DNA of 64,000 bases from assembly GCF_011189575.1 (NCBI RefSeq), contig NZ_PUJW01000004.1, positions 62,001-126,000 of the forward strand, in the 5' to 3' direction. Positions 7,924 through 16,873 of this stretch are shown piece after piece. A model generated the notes under the pieces. The model was not told the origin of the DNA and made no database searches. It saw nothing but the letters and a program-made list of their open reading frames with translations. The stretch's first letter is position 1, and each line of letters opens with the position of its first letter. The stretch comes from Photorhabdus cinerea. Lineage in GTDB: Bacteria; Pseudomonadota; Gammaproteobacteria; Enterobacterales; Enterobacteriaceae. Position numbers and translations under genes: made by a program.

Positions 7924-9222
7924 TTATGCAAATAGTGAGTAAAGAACAGCAGAGATAGCAACTAAGCCCATGAAGGCAACAAAAGTATTGCTTAGTTTGC
8001 CGCTATATTTGCGCATAGCAGGAACTTTACGGATTGCATACATTGGCATGATGAACAGCAGCATTGCGATAATTGGACCGCCCAATCTTTCGATCATTTC
8101 CAGGATACTTGGGTTCAGAGTTGCGACTATCCAAGTAGTGACTAACATGAAAATGGATGTGATGCGATTCAGTTTATTCGGTTCAATGGTTTTACCTTGG
8201 TCACGTAGTGTCTTAACCACCATACCGTTAAAGCCTTCACGAGCACCCAGATAATGCCCAAGGAAAGATTTGGTAATCGCTATGAATGCAATGAACGGAG
8301 CAATGTAGGCAATCACCGGTGTATTAAAGTGATTAGCCAAATAAGACAGAATAGAGATGTTTTGTGCTTTAGCTTCTGCCAGGTTTTCTGGAGACAGACT
8401 CAGTACGCAACTGAATACGAAGAACATGACGGTCACAACCATCATGATGTGAGCATACGATAGAATGCGGGAACATTTTTTCTCTGCATTTTCGCCGTAC
8501 TCTTCACGTTTTGCCACAGCAAATGCAGAGATGATTGGCGAGTGGTTAAAGGAGAATACCATTACTGGGATCGCCAGCCACAGAGTAATCAATAGCCCAT
8601 GGCCTGCACCTGTTGCAGAAATAGTGATGTTTTCGAAGATTGCGGTGTTCCAGTTAGGGATCAGATAAAACGCCAGTAACATCAGAACCGCAACAAATGG
8701 GAATACCAGTACGCTCATCGCCTTAACGATAGCTTGTTCGCCGAAACGAACGATGGCCATTACACCAACAATTAGGATCAGAGCTAATAGGGCACGAGGC
8801 GGAGATGGCAAATGTAATTGGTGAACAATAAAGCTATCTACGGTGTTGGTAATAGCAACACTGTAAACCAGTAGTATCGGGTAGATGGCGAAGAAGTAGA
8901 GCAGGGTGATGAGTTTACCTGCCAGGCTGCCAAAGTGCTCTTCTACTACTTCAGTAATATCTTCACCTGGATTTTTACCGGACAAAACGAAACGGCACAT
9001 CCCACGGTGAGCAAAGAATGTCATTGGGAAAGCCAGTAGTGCCATCACCAGCAGAGGTAGCAAGCCACCAATACCTGCGTTGATTGGTAAGAACAGTACA
9101 CCGGCACCAATCGCAGTACCATATAAACCAAGCATCCATACTGTATCTGATTTACGCCAGGTTTTATAATCGCTTGGGCTGACAGCCTTGGATGCGATCG
9201 TACCTGTTTGAGTCATATCCAT
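7924..9222 (-). CDS. sdaC: Serine:proton symporter SdaC
   Basis: SdaC imports L-serine across the inner membrane by proton symport. The 432-residue protein has about eleven hydrophobic segments and matches E. coli SdaC strongly, for example GLYGTAIGAGVLFLPINAG, the GKNPGEDITEVVEEHFG loop and ITKSFLGHYLGAREGFNGM. The ATG follows GGAGATAATT at good spacing. In E. coli sdaC is followed by the serine deaminase gene sdaB; here it is followed by the long AT-rich spacer and cipA instead. Photorhabdus grows on amino acids from insect tissue, which fits a dedicated serine importer. Confidence 0.95.
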   Translation of the reverse strand: MDMTQTGTIASKAVSPSDYKTWRKSDTVWMLGLYGTAIGAGVLFLPINAGIGGLLPLLVMALLAFPMTFFAHRGMCRFVLSGKNPGEDITEVVEEHFGSLAGKLITLLYFFAIYPILLVYSVAITNTVDSFIVHQLHLPSPPRALLALILIVGVMAIVRFGEQAIVKAMSVLVFPFVAVLMLLAFYLIPNWNTAIFENITISATGAGHGLLITLWLAIPVMVFSFNHSPIISAFAVAKREEYGENAEKKCSRILSYAHIMMVVTVMFFVFSCVLSLSPENLAEAKAQNISILSYLANHFNTPVIAYIAPFIAFIAITKSFLGHYLGAREGFNGMVVKTLRDQGKTIEPNKLNRITSIFMLVTTWIVATLNPSILEMIERLGGPIIAMLLFIMPMYAIRKVPAMRKYSGKLSNTFVAFMGLVAISAVLYSLFA

Positions 9223-10186
9223 AATTATCTCCGAGAATAACGCGGTAAATTAAAAAAATAAAATTACAGTACCGCAAGCATTCAGTAAATGCATGTGGTT
9301 TAACTCTTTCTGTATAAATAATAAATTCTTTAAATATCTCTGGTTTTTATTTAAACGTTTTTATTACCACATTAACATATTGGTCGAAAATTAGACTTTA
9401 AATTAGCAAGCCAAAATTTTCGCTTTACTTTCTTTTTTGAAAGAAAGTCTGGAAATTTTAATTCCAGATTTTTGATAGCAGCAAGATAGCGATTTTTAGT
9501 GAATAGTACCGTGATCATAGTCTCAAATGCCAGATAAATCCCGTAAAGTCATTATGTTACGATATTTAGTGTAATTGTTGCCTAAATATTGCAATTTTAA
9601 TAAGGTCAAATTATAACCTGAATTGAACCATTACTCAACTCTCATTATTCTCTTATGTTTTTGTTATTTCATTGTCTTTTGTTTACATATTAATGAATGG
9701 AAATGAAAAATAGAAGTTAGAGTTAATAAATTGATAAATATCAATTTGTTACTGGATATAAAAATATTTACATCTTATGCTATATTTGTATCTTTGTGAA
9801 AAATATATATAAAGCCAGAATAATAGATTGGTAGCGTCAATGATATGAGTGAGATATGAGCTATGTATTCTTCGATCAAATATTAATAATTCCTGCCGTT
9901 GTATATCTATTTACATAGTGGTTTAGTGTAGTTTTCTTGACTGATGAGAAGCTTTGAATTGGATTTTAAGAATAGATAAATGTTAAATATGGTCCAGAAT
10001 ATTATTCTATTGTTTAACTAGTGTTCATTTTTGAGGGTAAAATTAACCAATGACTTCTGATAAAAAGATCTTGATTGAAGTAGAGTTTACTCGTCTGGAA
10101 TAATTAATTTGCATCTGTGTTGCTGATTAAAAATACAATTATGCGTCAATATTAGCATGTTAGTGAGCTCAAGTTGGTAGTATGCA
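9223..10186. other. Long AT-rich intergenic region upstream of sdaC
   Basis: Nearly 1 kb between ybjG and sdaC shows no gene I can support. It should contain the sdaC promoter. Two adjacent stem-loops lie at 9427-9468, the second followed by five T on the plus strand. A 17-codon frame at 10050 (MTSDKKILIEVEFTRLE) is too short to judge. Confidence 0.5.
9448..9473 (+). terminator. Orphan intrinsic terminator-like hairpin
   Basis: The 7-bp stem TCTGGAA / TTCCAGA with a 7-base loop is followed on the plus strand by TTTTT. No plus-strand gene precedes it. A second stem (ACTTTCTTT / AAAGAAAGT) abuts it on the left. It may end an unannotated small RNA or be a chance structure. Confidence 0.35.
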
Positions 10187-10795
10187 TTAATTTTTTATCC
10201 AGCCTTTACGGATAGGAAAAGCGCAGCAGCGTTGATACAGATTATTCAATATTTTTTGTAAATTTTCACCAAATAAGAACCATATCATTTGTGTGAAAGC
10301 GCATGCCATCAGACTGACGAGAAATGCTCCAACCATATCCATCGGCCAGTGGACACCTAAATAGACTCTGGACCATGCGACAGCCAACGCGATTGCCATC
10401 ATACACAAGCTTGGCCAAGCCCTATACCAGAGTAGAAAAGATAGAGCGAACGTGAAGACAGCTGTGCCGTGATTACTTGGGAATGAGGTTGTTGGAGCGT
10501 GAAGAAGAAAGTTATAACCAAAGCCTTCTGCGAAAGGGCGGTCGTGAGGGCAGAATAAACCAATACAGAATGAGGTTAGCATAGCAAAACAAAAAGAAAT
10601 GGTGGTTTTACTGACGATAACCCGGTGATGGGGAAGGGCACGTTCTGAACCCCATAACCAAAAACCTGCCAATATCAGAGGAAAAATTAGAGCCAGATAT
10701 TTCGCAATGAAAATCGCCATTGCAATCATCAAAGGTGATGATTCAGGCGTGGCATTGAAAAAAGTAAATAGATTATGGTTTATTTGCTCTAACAA
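10187..10795 (-). CDS. ybjG: Undecaprenyl-diphosphatase YbjG (PAP2 family)
   Basis: This inner-membrane phosphatase recycles the undecaprenyl pyrophosphate carrier for peptidoglycan synthesis. Signature residues of the PAP2 superfamily are visible: a degenerate first motif HDRP (84-87), PSNH (106-109) and SRVYLGVHWPMD (142-153), with about five membrane segments. I start it at TTG 10795, which gives MLEQINHNLF, matching the N-terminus of E. coli YbjG, and has GAGG 6 bases upstream; the GTG at 10807 has no ribosome-binding site. The C-terminal FPIRKGWIKN is typical of the family. The protein could confer mild bacitracin resistance. Confidence 0.92.
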   Translation of the reverse strand: MLEQINHNLFTFFNATPESSPLMIAMAIFIAKYLALIFPLILAGFWLWGSERALPHHRVIVSKTTISFCFAMLTSFCIGLFCPHDRPFAEGFGYNFLLHAPTTSFPSNHGTAVFTFALSFLLWYRAWPSLCMMAIALAVAWSRVYLGVHWPMDMVGAFLVSLMACAFTQMIWFLFGENLQKILNNLYQRCCAFPIRKGWIKN

Positions 10796-11088
10796 ATCGG
10801 GCCTCACATACAGTCAGTTACTTGTGTACATAACGACAATTGGGCGTAAAAGATTAAAGTTGGAAGAAGTATGAGTAAAGAATAATTGTCATAATTATTT
10901 GGTATTATTTATTTTTTGTTTATATTTACACCGGAAAAATGTTGGGTGGTGATAGTAAAAAAAACGGACAATATATTGATATATATAGAAATATATCCAA
11001 ATTGGCTGCATAATATTACTGATGCTTAAGAGTTTGGATCATCTGAGAAATGGGTTATGCGTTTGCGAAAGTCAGATTCTTCAGGCAA

Positions 11089-11169
11089 TAAAAAAACCCG
11101 ATAGTCTTAAACCAAAATGGATGAACTATCGGGTTCCTCAATATGGGGATATCAAAGAAAAGCAGTGGC
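11089..11169 (-). ncRNA. rybB: RybB small regulatory RNA
   Basis: On the minus strand the RNA would begin GCCACTGCTTTTCTTTGAT, the same as the seed end of enterobacterial RybB, and continue with a CCCCAT segment. It ends in a strong hairpin (AACCCGATAGT / ACTATCGGGTT) followed by seven T, giving about 81 nt. RybB is an Hfq-dependent envelope-stress RNA that represses outer-membrane protein mRNAs through its 5' end. It sits next to grxA as in E. coli. The hairpin loop region differs from E. coli, as expected for a structural part. Confidence 0.93.
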
Positions 11170-11175
11170 ATTAAC

Positions 11176-11203
11176 TCAGACTACGATTTGGCAAGAAAGT
11201 TCT
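11176..11203 (-). promoter_or_regulatory. Sigma-E-type promoter of rybB
   Basis: On the minus strand GAACTTT (11203-11197) and TCTGA (11180-11176) are separated by 16 bp and lie 6 bp before the inferred RybB 5' end. This fits the sigma-E consensus (GGAACTT and TCTGA) and the known control of rybB by the envelope stress sigma factor. Confidence 0.85.
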
Positions 11204-11341
11204 TCGTGATAAGAAAAAAATACAGATTTTTTTCAGTTTGATGAAAATAACATTTTTTGTGCAAATCAGACGAGGCCGAGTCAGCTGTTATCAATAATCA
11301 ATGGCTGTTTTTACAGCGACAAAGTAAAGTGTGAAGTTCGA

Positions 11342-11602
11342 TTATTGTAACAAATGGTGCTCTTTTACGTATGCTTCGAAATCTGTGCAGCCACCAATAT
11401 GTTTTTCATCAACGAAAATCTGTGGGACAGTTTCTACTGGTTTACCAACAGTTTTTTCTAGATCAGCCTTAGTGATACCTTCTGCGTGAATATCAACATA
11501 ATTGAAATCAAAATCATCACGTTGTTCTTTCAGTCTTTCAGCTAGCTCTTGCGCGCGGACACAATACGGGCAGCCAGGACGGCCGAAAATCACAGTAAAC
11601 AT
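11342..11602 (-). CDS. grxA: Glutaredoxin 1
   Basis: GrxA is a glutathione-dependent dithiol reductant that serves ribonucleotide reductase and other proteins and reverses oxidation of OxyR. The 86-residue protein has the active-site CPYC at residues 11-14 and the cis-proline region ETVPQIFVD, then GGCTDFEAYVKE. Its length equals that of the family. The ATG follows AAAGGAG. It is divergent from the ybjC remnant, as in E. coli, and RybB follows downstream on the same strand from its own promoter. Confidence 0.97.
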   Translation of the reverse strand: MFTVIFGRPGCPYCVRAQELAERLKEQRDDFDFNYVDIHAEGITKADLEKTVGKPVETVPQIFVDEKHIGGCTDFEAYVKEHHLLQ

Positions 11603-11797
11603 ATAAACTCCTTTTGGTTATATAAAAAGAATCTTAATTGATGTGTTGCTCATGTTCATTGATAGCTACTATGCCTGCATAGATCTGTAAAAAAAAGCAG
11701 GAATTGCCTTTTGTTTTAATTAATCATACCGATTTTAGCAATAGATTTACGGTAGTATAATACCGCATTAAAATTGTCAGTGAGAATGTAATGAAGA

Positions 11798-12059
11798 ATG
11801 CGACCGGGTAGTATGAGTTCGTTGGCAGATATGTCAAAACAGGTTATCCTGCTGGAGATCATTGGCATTGACTGGTTGTTCCTGGCATATTTGACTATGA
11901 ATGATATTGTCCTTAACAGATCTACTAATGACTCCAGAAGCGCATATTGTTATGATTTTTGCAGGTGTTGGTTGTCTGATTCCTGCTGCGGTCAATATCA
12001 TTTGACGCGCAGTGTATGGCCTCTTTTTTCTGGGAATCGATCCTAAAAAAAGAGAGTAA
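11798..12059 (+). pseudogene. ybjC: Decayed ybjC
   Basis: Two frames together spell a YbjC-like small membrane protein. The first reads SKQVILLEIIGIDWLFLAY and is open to about 11905. The second, offset by one base, continues with ILSLTDLLMTPEAHIVMIFA and then GCLIPAAVNII, and is stopped by TGA at 12003, probably from a tryptophan codon. A tail RAVYGLFFLGIDPKK follows the stop in the same frame. A shift near 11895-11910 and the TGA would both have to be repaired. The location, divergent from grxA and upstream of ybjN, is that of ybjC in E. coli. The usual next genes nfsA and rimK are absent. Confidence 0.65.
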
Positions 12060-12184
12060 AAATAAGTCGAAAGGTATCGATAACGGTAAAGAAAAATAAT
12101 TTATCAGTTATTGGTGATAGCGCGATAAAGAATTATTTCGTAAGCTATAGCGCTTTTTCATTTTCCGTTGTATGGGGTTGTTAG

Positions 12185-12697
12185 ATGGGTTCACTTGTCA
12201 TTCCTGACTTACCAGTGTTGCGTGAGTGGTTGGATCAGCTCAAAATTTCCTACTTTGAGTGTGATTCGTGCCAGGCATTGCATCTACCTCATATGCAGAA
12301 TATTGATGGTTTATTCGATGCTAAAATTGATTTGCTCGATAACGTCATCTTGTTCTCTGCTTTGGCTGAGGTTAAGCCAACAGCAATTATTCCTCTGATG
12401 GCTAACCTAAGCCAGATCAACGCAAGTTCGCTGACTATTAAGGCTTTTCTTGATATTCAGGATGAAAACTTACCGAAATTGGTAGTATGCCAGTCTTTCT
12501 TGGTTTCAGCCGGACTCACCTTTTCCCAGTTTTCTCATTTCTTACAACAAAGCGAAGAGCAAATTGCGGGTGTGGTTTTTGAAATTCACAGTAATAATCT
12601 GTTGTATGTTAGTCGTGATATCGAAGTTGAAGGTGACATTGAAGAGGACGAAGAGTCACAGGTTTCGGCTAAAGAACCCACTTTTACTCTGCACTAA
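12185..12697 (+). CDS. ybjN: YbjN family protein
   Basis: YbjN is a conserved cytosolic protein with a type III secretion chaperone-like fold that affects motility, biofilm and stress responses when altered in E. coli; its molecular role is not settled. The 170-residue product shares YFECDSCQALHLPHMQN, FDAKIDLLDN and INASSLTIKAFLDIQDENLP with the E. coli protein. The C-terminus is acidic (VEGDIEEDEESQ). It ends 24 bp before rlmC. Confidence 0.92.
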   Translation: MGSLVIPDLPVLREWLDQLKISYFECDSCQALHLPHMQNIDGLFDAKIDLLDNVILFSALAEVKPTAIIPLMANLSQINASSLTIKAFLDIQDENLPKLVVCQSFLVSAGLTFSQFSHFLQQSEEQIAGVVFEIHSNNLLYVSRDIEVEGDIEEDEESQVSAKEPTFTLH

Positions 12698-12721
12698 TAT
12701 TCCAAACGCGGTTATTCAATA

Positions 12722-13855
12722 ATGCAATGTGCACAGTATTCTTCGGGGCATTGTCACTCCTGTCAGTGGCTTGAGAAAACCTATTCTCAGCAGTTAGAAG
12801 ATAAACAGCAGAATTTAAAACAATTATTGGCCCAAACTACCGTTGGTCAATGGTTGTCTCCGATTGCCAGTGAACAAAGTACCTTTCGCAATAAAGCTAA
12901 AATGGTCGTCAGTGGCAGCGTAGAGCGTCCATTGCTGGGAATGTTACATCGTGATGGTATCGCAGTTGATCTGTGCAACTGCCCCCTTTATCCACCGTAT
13001 TTTCAGCGTGTATTCGATGTTGTTAAATCTTTCATTGCCAGTGCTGGGTTGACGCCGTATAACGTTGCCCGTAAACGGGGTGAACTGAAATATCTGTTGC
13101 TGACAGAAAGCCGTAATAGTGGTGAAATGATGCTGCGTTTTGTACTGCGTTCTGAAACAAAAATTGTTCAATTGGAACGTGCTTTGCCCCAATTGAGAGC
13201 GCAGTTGCCACAGCTTACGGTTATCTCTGCTAATATTCAGCCAATCCATATGGCGATTTTGGAAGGTGAAAAGGAGATCCTTTTTACTGAGGAAAAAGTA
13301 CTAAAAGAAGAATTTAATGGTATTCCTCTTTACATTCGGCCACATAGTTTTTTCCAGACTAACCCAAAAATTGCTTCTGAATTATATGCGACAGCAGGGC
13401 GTTGGGTCCGTGAGCTAAAAATTAACAGCATGTGGGATCTGTTTTGTGGCGTTGGTGGCTTTGGGCTTCATTGTGCAGATAAAAACACCCGTTTAACTGG
13501 AATAGAAATCAGTCCTGAAGCGATTGATTGTGCTCGTGATTCGGCCAAAACACTGGGTTTGGAAAATATCGAGTTTCAGGCTTTGGATTCAACACATTTT
13601 GCGGTAGCAAAAGATCAGATTCCGGAGCTGGTTCTGGTAAATCCACCTCGTCGGGGAATTGGTAAAGAGCTATGTGATTATCTCAGCAAAATGGCACCTG
13701 GCTATATTCTTTATTCAAGCTGCAATGCTCAGACGATGGCGAAAGATATCGCTGCGTTAGCTAATTATCGTGTAGAAAAGATACAGTTGTTTGATATGTT
13801 CCCTCATACTGAGCACTATGAAGTTTTAACGTTATTGGTATTAAATCGTTGCTGA
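12722..13855 (+). CDS. rlmC: 23S rRNA (uracil-747 C5)-methyltransferase
   Basis: RlmC (formerly RumB) uses S-adenosylmethionine to methylate U747 of 23S rRNA. The 377-residue protein has the cysteines of an N-terminal iron-sulfur cluster (CAQYSSGHCHSCQW and later CNCPL), the SAM-binding motif DLFCGVGGFGLHCA, the NPPRRG motif and the catalytic cysteine in SSCNAQTMAKD. The length agrees with E. coli RlmC (375). It is convergent with artM, and a GGGATG/CATCCC hairpin (13874-13902) in the 62-bp gap may terminate both transcripts. Confidence 0.96.
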   Translation: MQCAQYSSGHCHSCQWLEKTYSQQLEDKQQNLKQLLAQTTVGQWLSPIASEQSTFRNKAKMVVSGSVERPLLGMLHRDGIAVDLCNCPLYPPYFQRVFDVVKSFIASAGLTPYNVARKRGELKYLLLTESRNSGEMMLRFVLRSETKIVQLERALPQLRAQLPQLTVISANIQPIHMAILEGEKEILFTEEKVLKEEFNGIPLYIRPHSFFQTNPKIASELYATAGRWVRELKINSMWDLFCGVGGFGLHCADKNTRLTGIEISPEAIDCARDSAKTLGLENIEFQALDSTHFAVAKDQIPELVLVNPPRRGIGKELCDYLSKMAPGYILYSSCNAQTMAKDIAALANYRVEKIQLFDMFPHTEHYEVLTLLVLNRC

Positions 13856-13917
13856 TTTTGTATTGTGAAGAAAGGGATGAGGCGGTAGAAATGCTCCATC
13901 CCGTGATAGCCAAACAT

Positions 13918-14586
13918 TTAATTTCGGTGCTCAAAAGCCAGTGCACGGCGCTCAATCATCCTCATTAGTAAGGTCAAGATACCGTTAACACACAGGTAAA
14001 TCACACCAGCGGCAACAAAAGCCATTGCATCATAATTACGGCCAAACAAAAGCTGGCTGTATCCCATTACTTCCAATAAAGTAATTGTGCTGGCAAGAGA
14101 AGTACTTTTGAAAATTAATACGACTTCGTTGGAATAGGAAGACAACGCTCGTTTGAAGGCATATGGCAGCAGGATCTGCATAGATTGTGCTTTAGACATT
14201 CCCAACGCTTGGCAGGAGTGCCACTGACCGGCAGGGATTGCTTTTACTGCACCGTAAAATAGCTGAGTAGAATAGGCTGCACTGTTAAGCGCTAGCGTTA
14301 CCATTGCACAGAACCAAGGTTCAGACAGCAGCTGCCAAAATAACGGATACGCTTTTATGGATGGAAATTGCCCTGGGCCGTAATAAACCAGAAAGAATTG
14401 CACTAGCAAAGGAGTGCCGGTAAATAGAGTAATGTAGATTTTTACCAGTTGTGTCAGTACTGGCAATTTCATGGTCAGAACCATAGTGAACAGCACGGAT
14501 AGAGTGAAAGCGACAAAAAGAGCTGCAATAGTTAAACTCAGGCTGATTTGCAGCCCTGGTAAAATTTGTTGAATATATTCAAGCAT
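13918..14586 (-). CDS. artM: Arginine ABC transporter permease ArtM
   Basis: ArtM is one of two inner-membrane permeases of the arginine importer. The 222-residue protein equals E. coli ArtM in length, has about five membrane segments and carries the ABC-coupling EAA-type loop around GQWHSCQALGMSKAQSMQILLPYA. Its ATG overlaps the artQ stop by one base, pointing to translational coupling. It is the last gene of the artPIQM operon. Confidence 0.95.
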   Translation of the reverse strand: MLEYIQQILPGLQISLSLTIAALFVAFTLSVLFTMVLTMKLPVLTQLVKIYITLFTGTPLLVQFFLVYYGPGQFPSIKAYPLFWQLLSEPWFCAMVTLALNSAAYSTQLFYGAVKAIPAGQWHSCQALGMSKAQSMQILLPYAFKRALSSYSNEVVLIFKSTSLASTITLLEVMGYSQLLFGRNYDAMAFVAAGVIYLCVNGILTLLMRMIERRALAFEHRN

Positions 14587-15317
14587 CAGGAAGCACTCCG
14601 ATCAAAGCGAGTGGTATGCATCTCAATTTTCTTCAGAATCAATTGACTGATCAGGGTGATAGCCAGATAGATAAGCGCCACAATCATATACCAGGTAAAG
14701 GGTTCTTGAGTACGTGTTGCAATACTTTTGGTTTGCAACATCAGATCATTGACGCTGATAAGCGATACCAACGCAGTATCTTTCAGCAAAACTAACCACT
14801 GATTGCTAAGCCCGGGTAGAGCATGTCGCCACATTTGGGGCATTATCAGGCGGAAAAATATTTCAGCGCGACCAAGACCCAATGCGAGACCGGCTTCCCA
14901 TTGGCCGATAGGAATTGCTTTTATCGCACCTCTCAGTGTCTGGGATGCATAAGCTGAATAGAGCAGGGAAAGTGCAATAACACCACAGAGGAATGGGCTG
15001 ACATAAAAATCTTGAATATCTATCTGAATTCTGGGATGCCAGAAAATAAGATAGACATCAAAGCCATCAGCCAACATCATCAGGAATTGTGATGCACCGA
15101 AGTAGACGAACAGCACAACCAAAATTTCCGGTAATCCTCTGAACAGCGTAACCCAGCAGGTGCCAAGCATGGCAAAGGGTTTCCAGCGAGCTGATTCCCA
15201 GGCAGCAAAGATCATTGCCAGAATCAGACCAAGCACTAATGCAGAAATGGCAAGGCCGACGGTGATACCGGCGGCGCTGACTAAAGATTGAAATTCATTA
15301 GATTGAAATTCATTCAT
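14586..15317 (-). CDS. artQ: Arginine ABC transporter permease ArtQ
   Basis: ArtQ is the partner permease of ArtM. It has 243 residues against 238 in E. coli, with the coupling loop GQWEAGLALGLGRAEIFFRLI and the conserved LLKDTALVSLISVNDLMLQT. The five extra residues come from an exact 15-bp tandem duplication at the N-terminus, so that the protein begins MNEFQSNEFQSL. The duplication leaves the reading frame and the membrane segments intact. Confidence 0.95.
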   Translation of the reverse strand: MNEFQSNEFQSLVSAAGITVGLAISALVLGLILAMIFAAWESARWKPFAMLGTCWVTLFRGLPEILVVLFVYFGASQFLMMLADGFDVYLIFWHPRIQIDIQDFYVSPFLCGVIALSLLYSAYASQTLRGAIKAIPIGQWEAGLALGLGRAEIFFRLIMPQMWRHALPGLSNQWLVLLKDTALVSLISVNDLMLQTKSIATRTQEPFTWYMIVALIYLAITLISQLILKKIEMHTTRFDRSAS

Positions 15318-15330
15318 TGAGATTCAGTTA

Positions 15331-16065
15331 TTATTCAAACCATTTTTTATAGATGATGTCATAAGTGCCATCTTGTTTGATGTCAGTTAATGCTTTGTTC
15401 AGCTTATCCTGTAGCTCTTTGTTACCTTTGCGAACCGCAAAGCCTAAGCCGATGCCAAAGTAATTTGGATCAGTGACTTTATTACCCACTGTACCTAAGT
15501 TTTCATTCTTTTTCAGCCACTCGTTTACAACGGCAGTGTCACCAAAGACAGCATCTAGGCGACCGCTTTTCAGATCCAGAATGGCATTCTGATAGCTGTC
15601 ATAGGGAACGGTTTTAATTTCTTGCCGTTGTTCCATCAAGTATTTCTGGTGAGTTGTACCGTTCTGGATACCCACTTGTTTTCCTTTCAAGTCCGCGATA
15701 CTGGAAATTTTGCCTTTAACTGCAATGAATGTCGCTGAGTTGTCGTAGTAAGTATCAGTAAAATCAACCTGCTTTTGACGCTCAGGTGTGATGTCTATAC
15801 CTGCCGCTAAAGCATCAAAACGACGAAATTTCAGGCTTGGAATTAGACTATCAAATGATTGGTTAGTGAAAGTGCATGCCGCATTAATTTTCGTACAGAG
15901 GGCATTTGCCAGATCTATGTCAAAACCTTGTATTTTGTTGTTTGCATCAATGAACTCAAACGGGGGATAAGTCGCTTCCGTAGCAAAACGAATGGTCTCT
16001 TTTTCCGTGGCGGTTGCAGATAAAGTCACTGTACCGAAGAGGGTGGCAAAAAGTAATTTTTTCAT
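15331..16065 (-). CDS. artI: Arginine-binding periplasmic protein (ArtI/ArtJ type)
   Basis: This is the periplasmic solute-binding protein that delivers arginine to the ArtQM channel. The 244-residue protein has a cleavable signal peptide (about 1-19, ending SATA) and the family signatures RFATEATYPPFEFID, FDSLIPSLKFRRFDA and VGIQNGTTHQKYL. E. coli has two such proteins, ArtI inside the operon and ArtJ separate; here a single copy lies between artP and artQ. The start of the mature protein resembles ArtI more, hence the symbol, but the ArtJ name is also used for single copies. Confidence 0.88.
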   Translation of the reverse strand: MKKLLFATLFGTVTLSATATEKETIRFATEATYPPFEFIDANNKIQGFDIDLANALCTKINAACTFTNQSFDSLIPSLKFRRFDALAAGIDITPERQKQVDFTDTYYDNSATFIAVKGKISSIADLKGKQVGIQNGTTHQKYLMEQRQEIKTVPYDSYQNAILDLKSGRLDAVFGDTAVVNEWLKKNENLGTVGNKVTDPNYFGIGLGFAVRKGNKELQDKLNKALTDIKQDGTYDIIYKKWFE

Positions 16066-16084
16066 CGCTATATCCTATTAATAG

Positions 16085-16813
16085 TTAGTGTGACAGATAA
16101 TTAGCAAAGGCTTTGGTTTGTGGTTGAGTAAAATGACGGGTATCACCTTGTTCTATAATGCGGCCATTTTCCATATATACGACACGGTTTGCGGCTTTAC
16201 GGGCAATTTCCACTTCGTGAGTAACGATAATCTGTGTGATACCTGTTTCGGACAGTTCATGAATAATGTTCACAACCTGTGCTGTAATTTCCGGATCTAG
16301 TGCGGCAGTGGGTTCATCAAATAACAAAACCTGGGGTTCCATCATCAATGCTCGGGCAATAGCGACCCGTTGTTGTTGCCCTCCGGATAAATGTTGTGGG
16401 AAGCGGTCAGCAAAATCATTTAAGCGCAAGCGGGAAAGTATCTTATCTGCTTTTGCCCGCGCCTGTTGTTTGGATAAACCGAGCACACGGCAAGGCGCTT
16501 CGATTAGATTATTCATAACAGTCAGGTGTGGCCACAAGTTATATTGCTGAAAAACCATACCTACATTCTGACGTAGAGAACGAATCTCTTTTGGTCCCGG
16601 TGGTTGTTCAAAGTCGAATTGATGATTAGCGATATTCAATTGACCGGAACGCGGTATTTCCAGCAAGTTTAATACTCGCAATAAGGTGCTTTTACCCGCG
16701 CCACTCGGTCCCAGCAAAACCACGGTTTCCCCTGAAGAACACTCAAGATTAACGTCAAACAGTGCTTGATGCGCACCGTAATAGCAATCAATGCTTTTTA
16801 ATTGAATACTCAT
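16085..16813 (-). CDS. artP: Arginine ABC transporter ATPase ArtP
   Basis: ArtP is the cytoplasmic ATPase driving arginine import. The 242-residue protein has Walker A GPSGAGKST, Q-loop MVFQQYNLWPHLTV, signature LSGGQQQRVAIARALM, Walker B VLLFDEPTAALD and the switch histidine in IIVTHEVEIA. It is the first gene of artPIQM, in the E. coli order. Confidence 0.96.
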   Translation of the reverse strand: MSIQLKSIDCYYGAHQALFDVNLECSSGETVVLLGPSGAGKSTLLRVLNLLEIPRSGQLNIANHQFDFEQPPGPKEIRSLRQNVGMVFQQYNLWPHLTVMNNLIEAPCRVLGLSKQQARAKADKILSRLRLNDFADRFPQHLSGGQQQRVAIARALMMEPQVLLFDEPTAALDPEITAQVVNIIHELSETGITQIIVTHEVEIARKAANRVVYMENGRIIEQGDTRHFTQPQTKAFANYLSH

Positions 16814-16861
16814 GCTTTATTTCTGAATAGTCAGTGATTTAGTGTGATGCTAAACCCGTTG

Positions 16862-16873
16862 GCATAATTATGC
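16862..16873 (-). promoter_or_regulatory. Possible ARG box upstream of artP
   Basis: The perfect 12-bp palindrome GCATAATTATGC lies about 50 bp upstream of artP and resembles the core of the ArgR operator (TGAATAATTATTCA with mismatches). ArgR represses arginine uptake genes in enterobacteria. A second box of a typical pair is not clear. Confidence 0.4.

Noticed and set aside
7773..7961. 62-codon minus-strand hydrophobic frame after sdaC
   Set aside because: It overlaps the end of sdaC and its hairpin and has no ribosome-binding site; composition alone explains it.
10050..10103. 17-codon frame MTSDKKILIEVEFTRLE upstream of sdaC
   Set aside because: Too short and without a recognisable family or clear ribosome-binding site; not reported as a gene.
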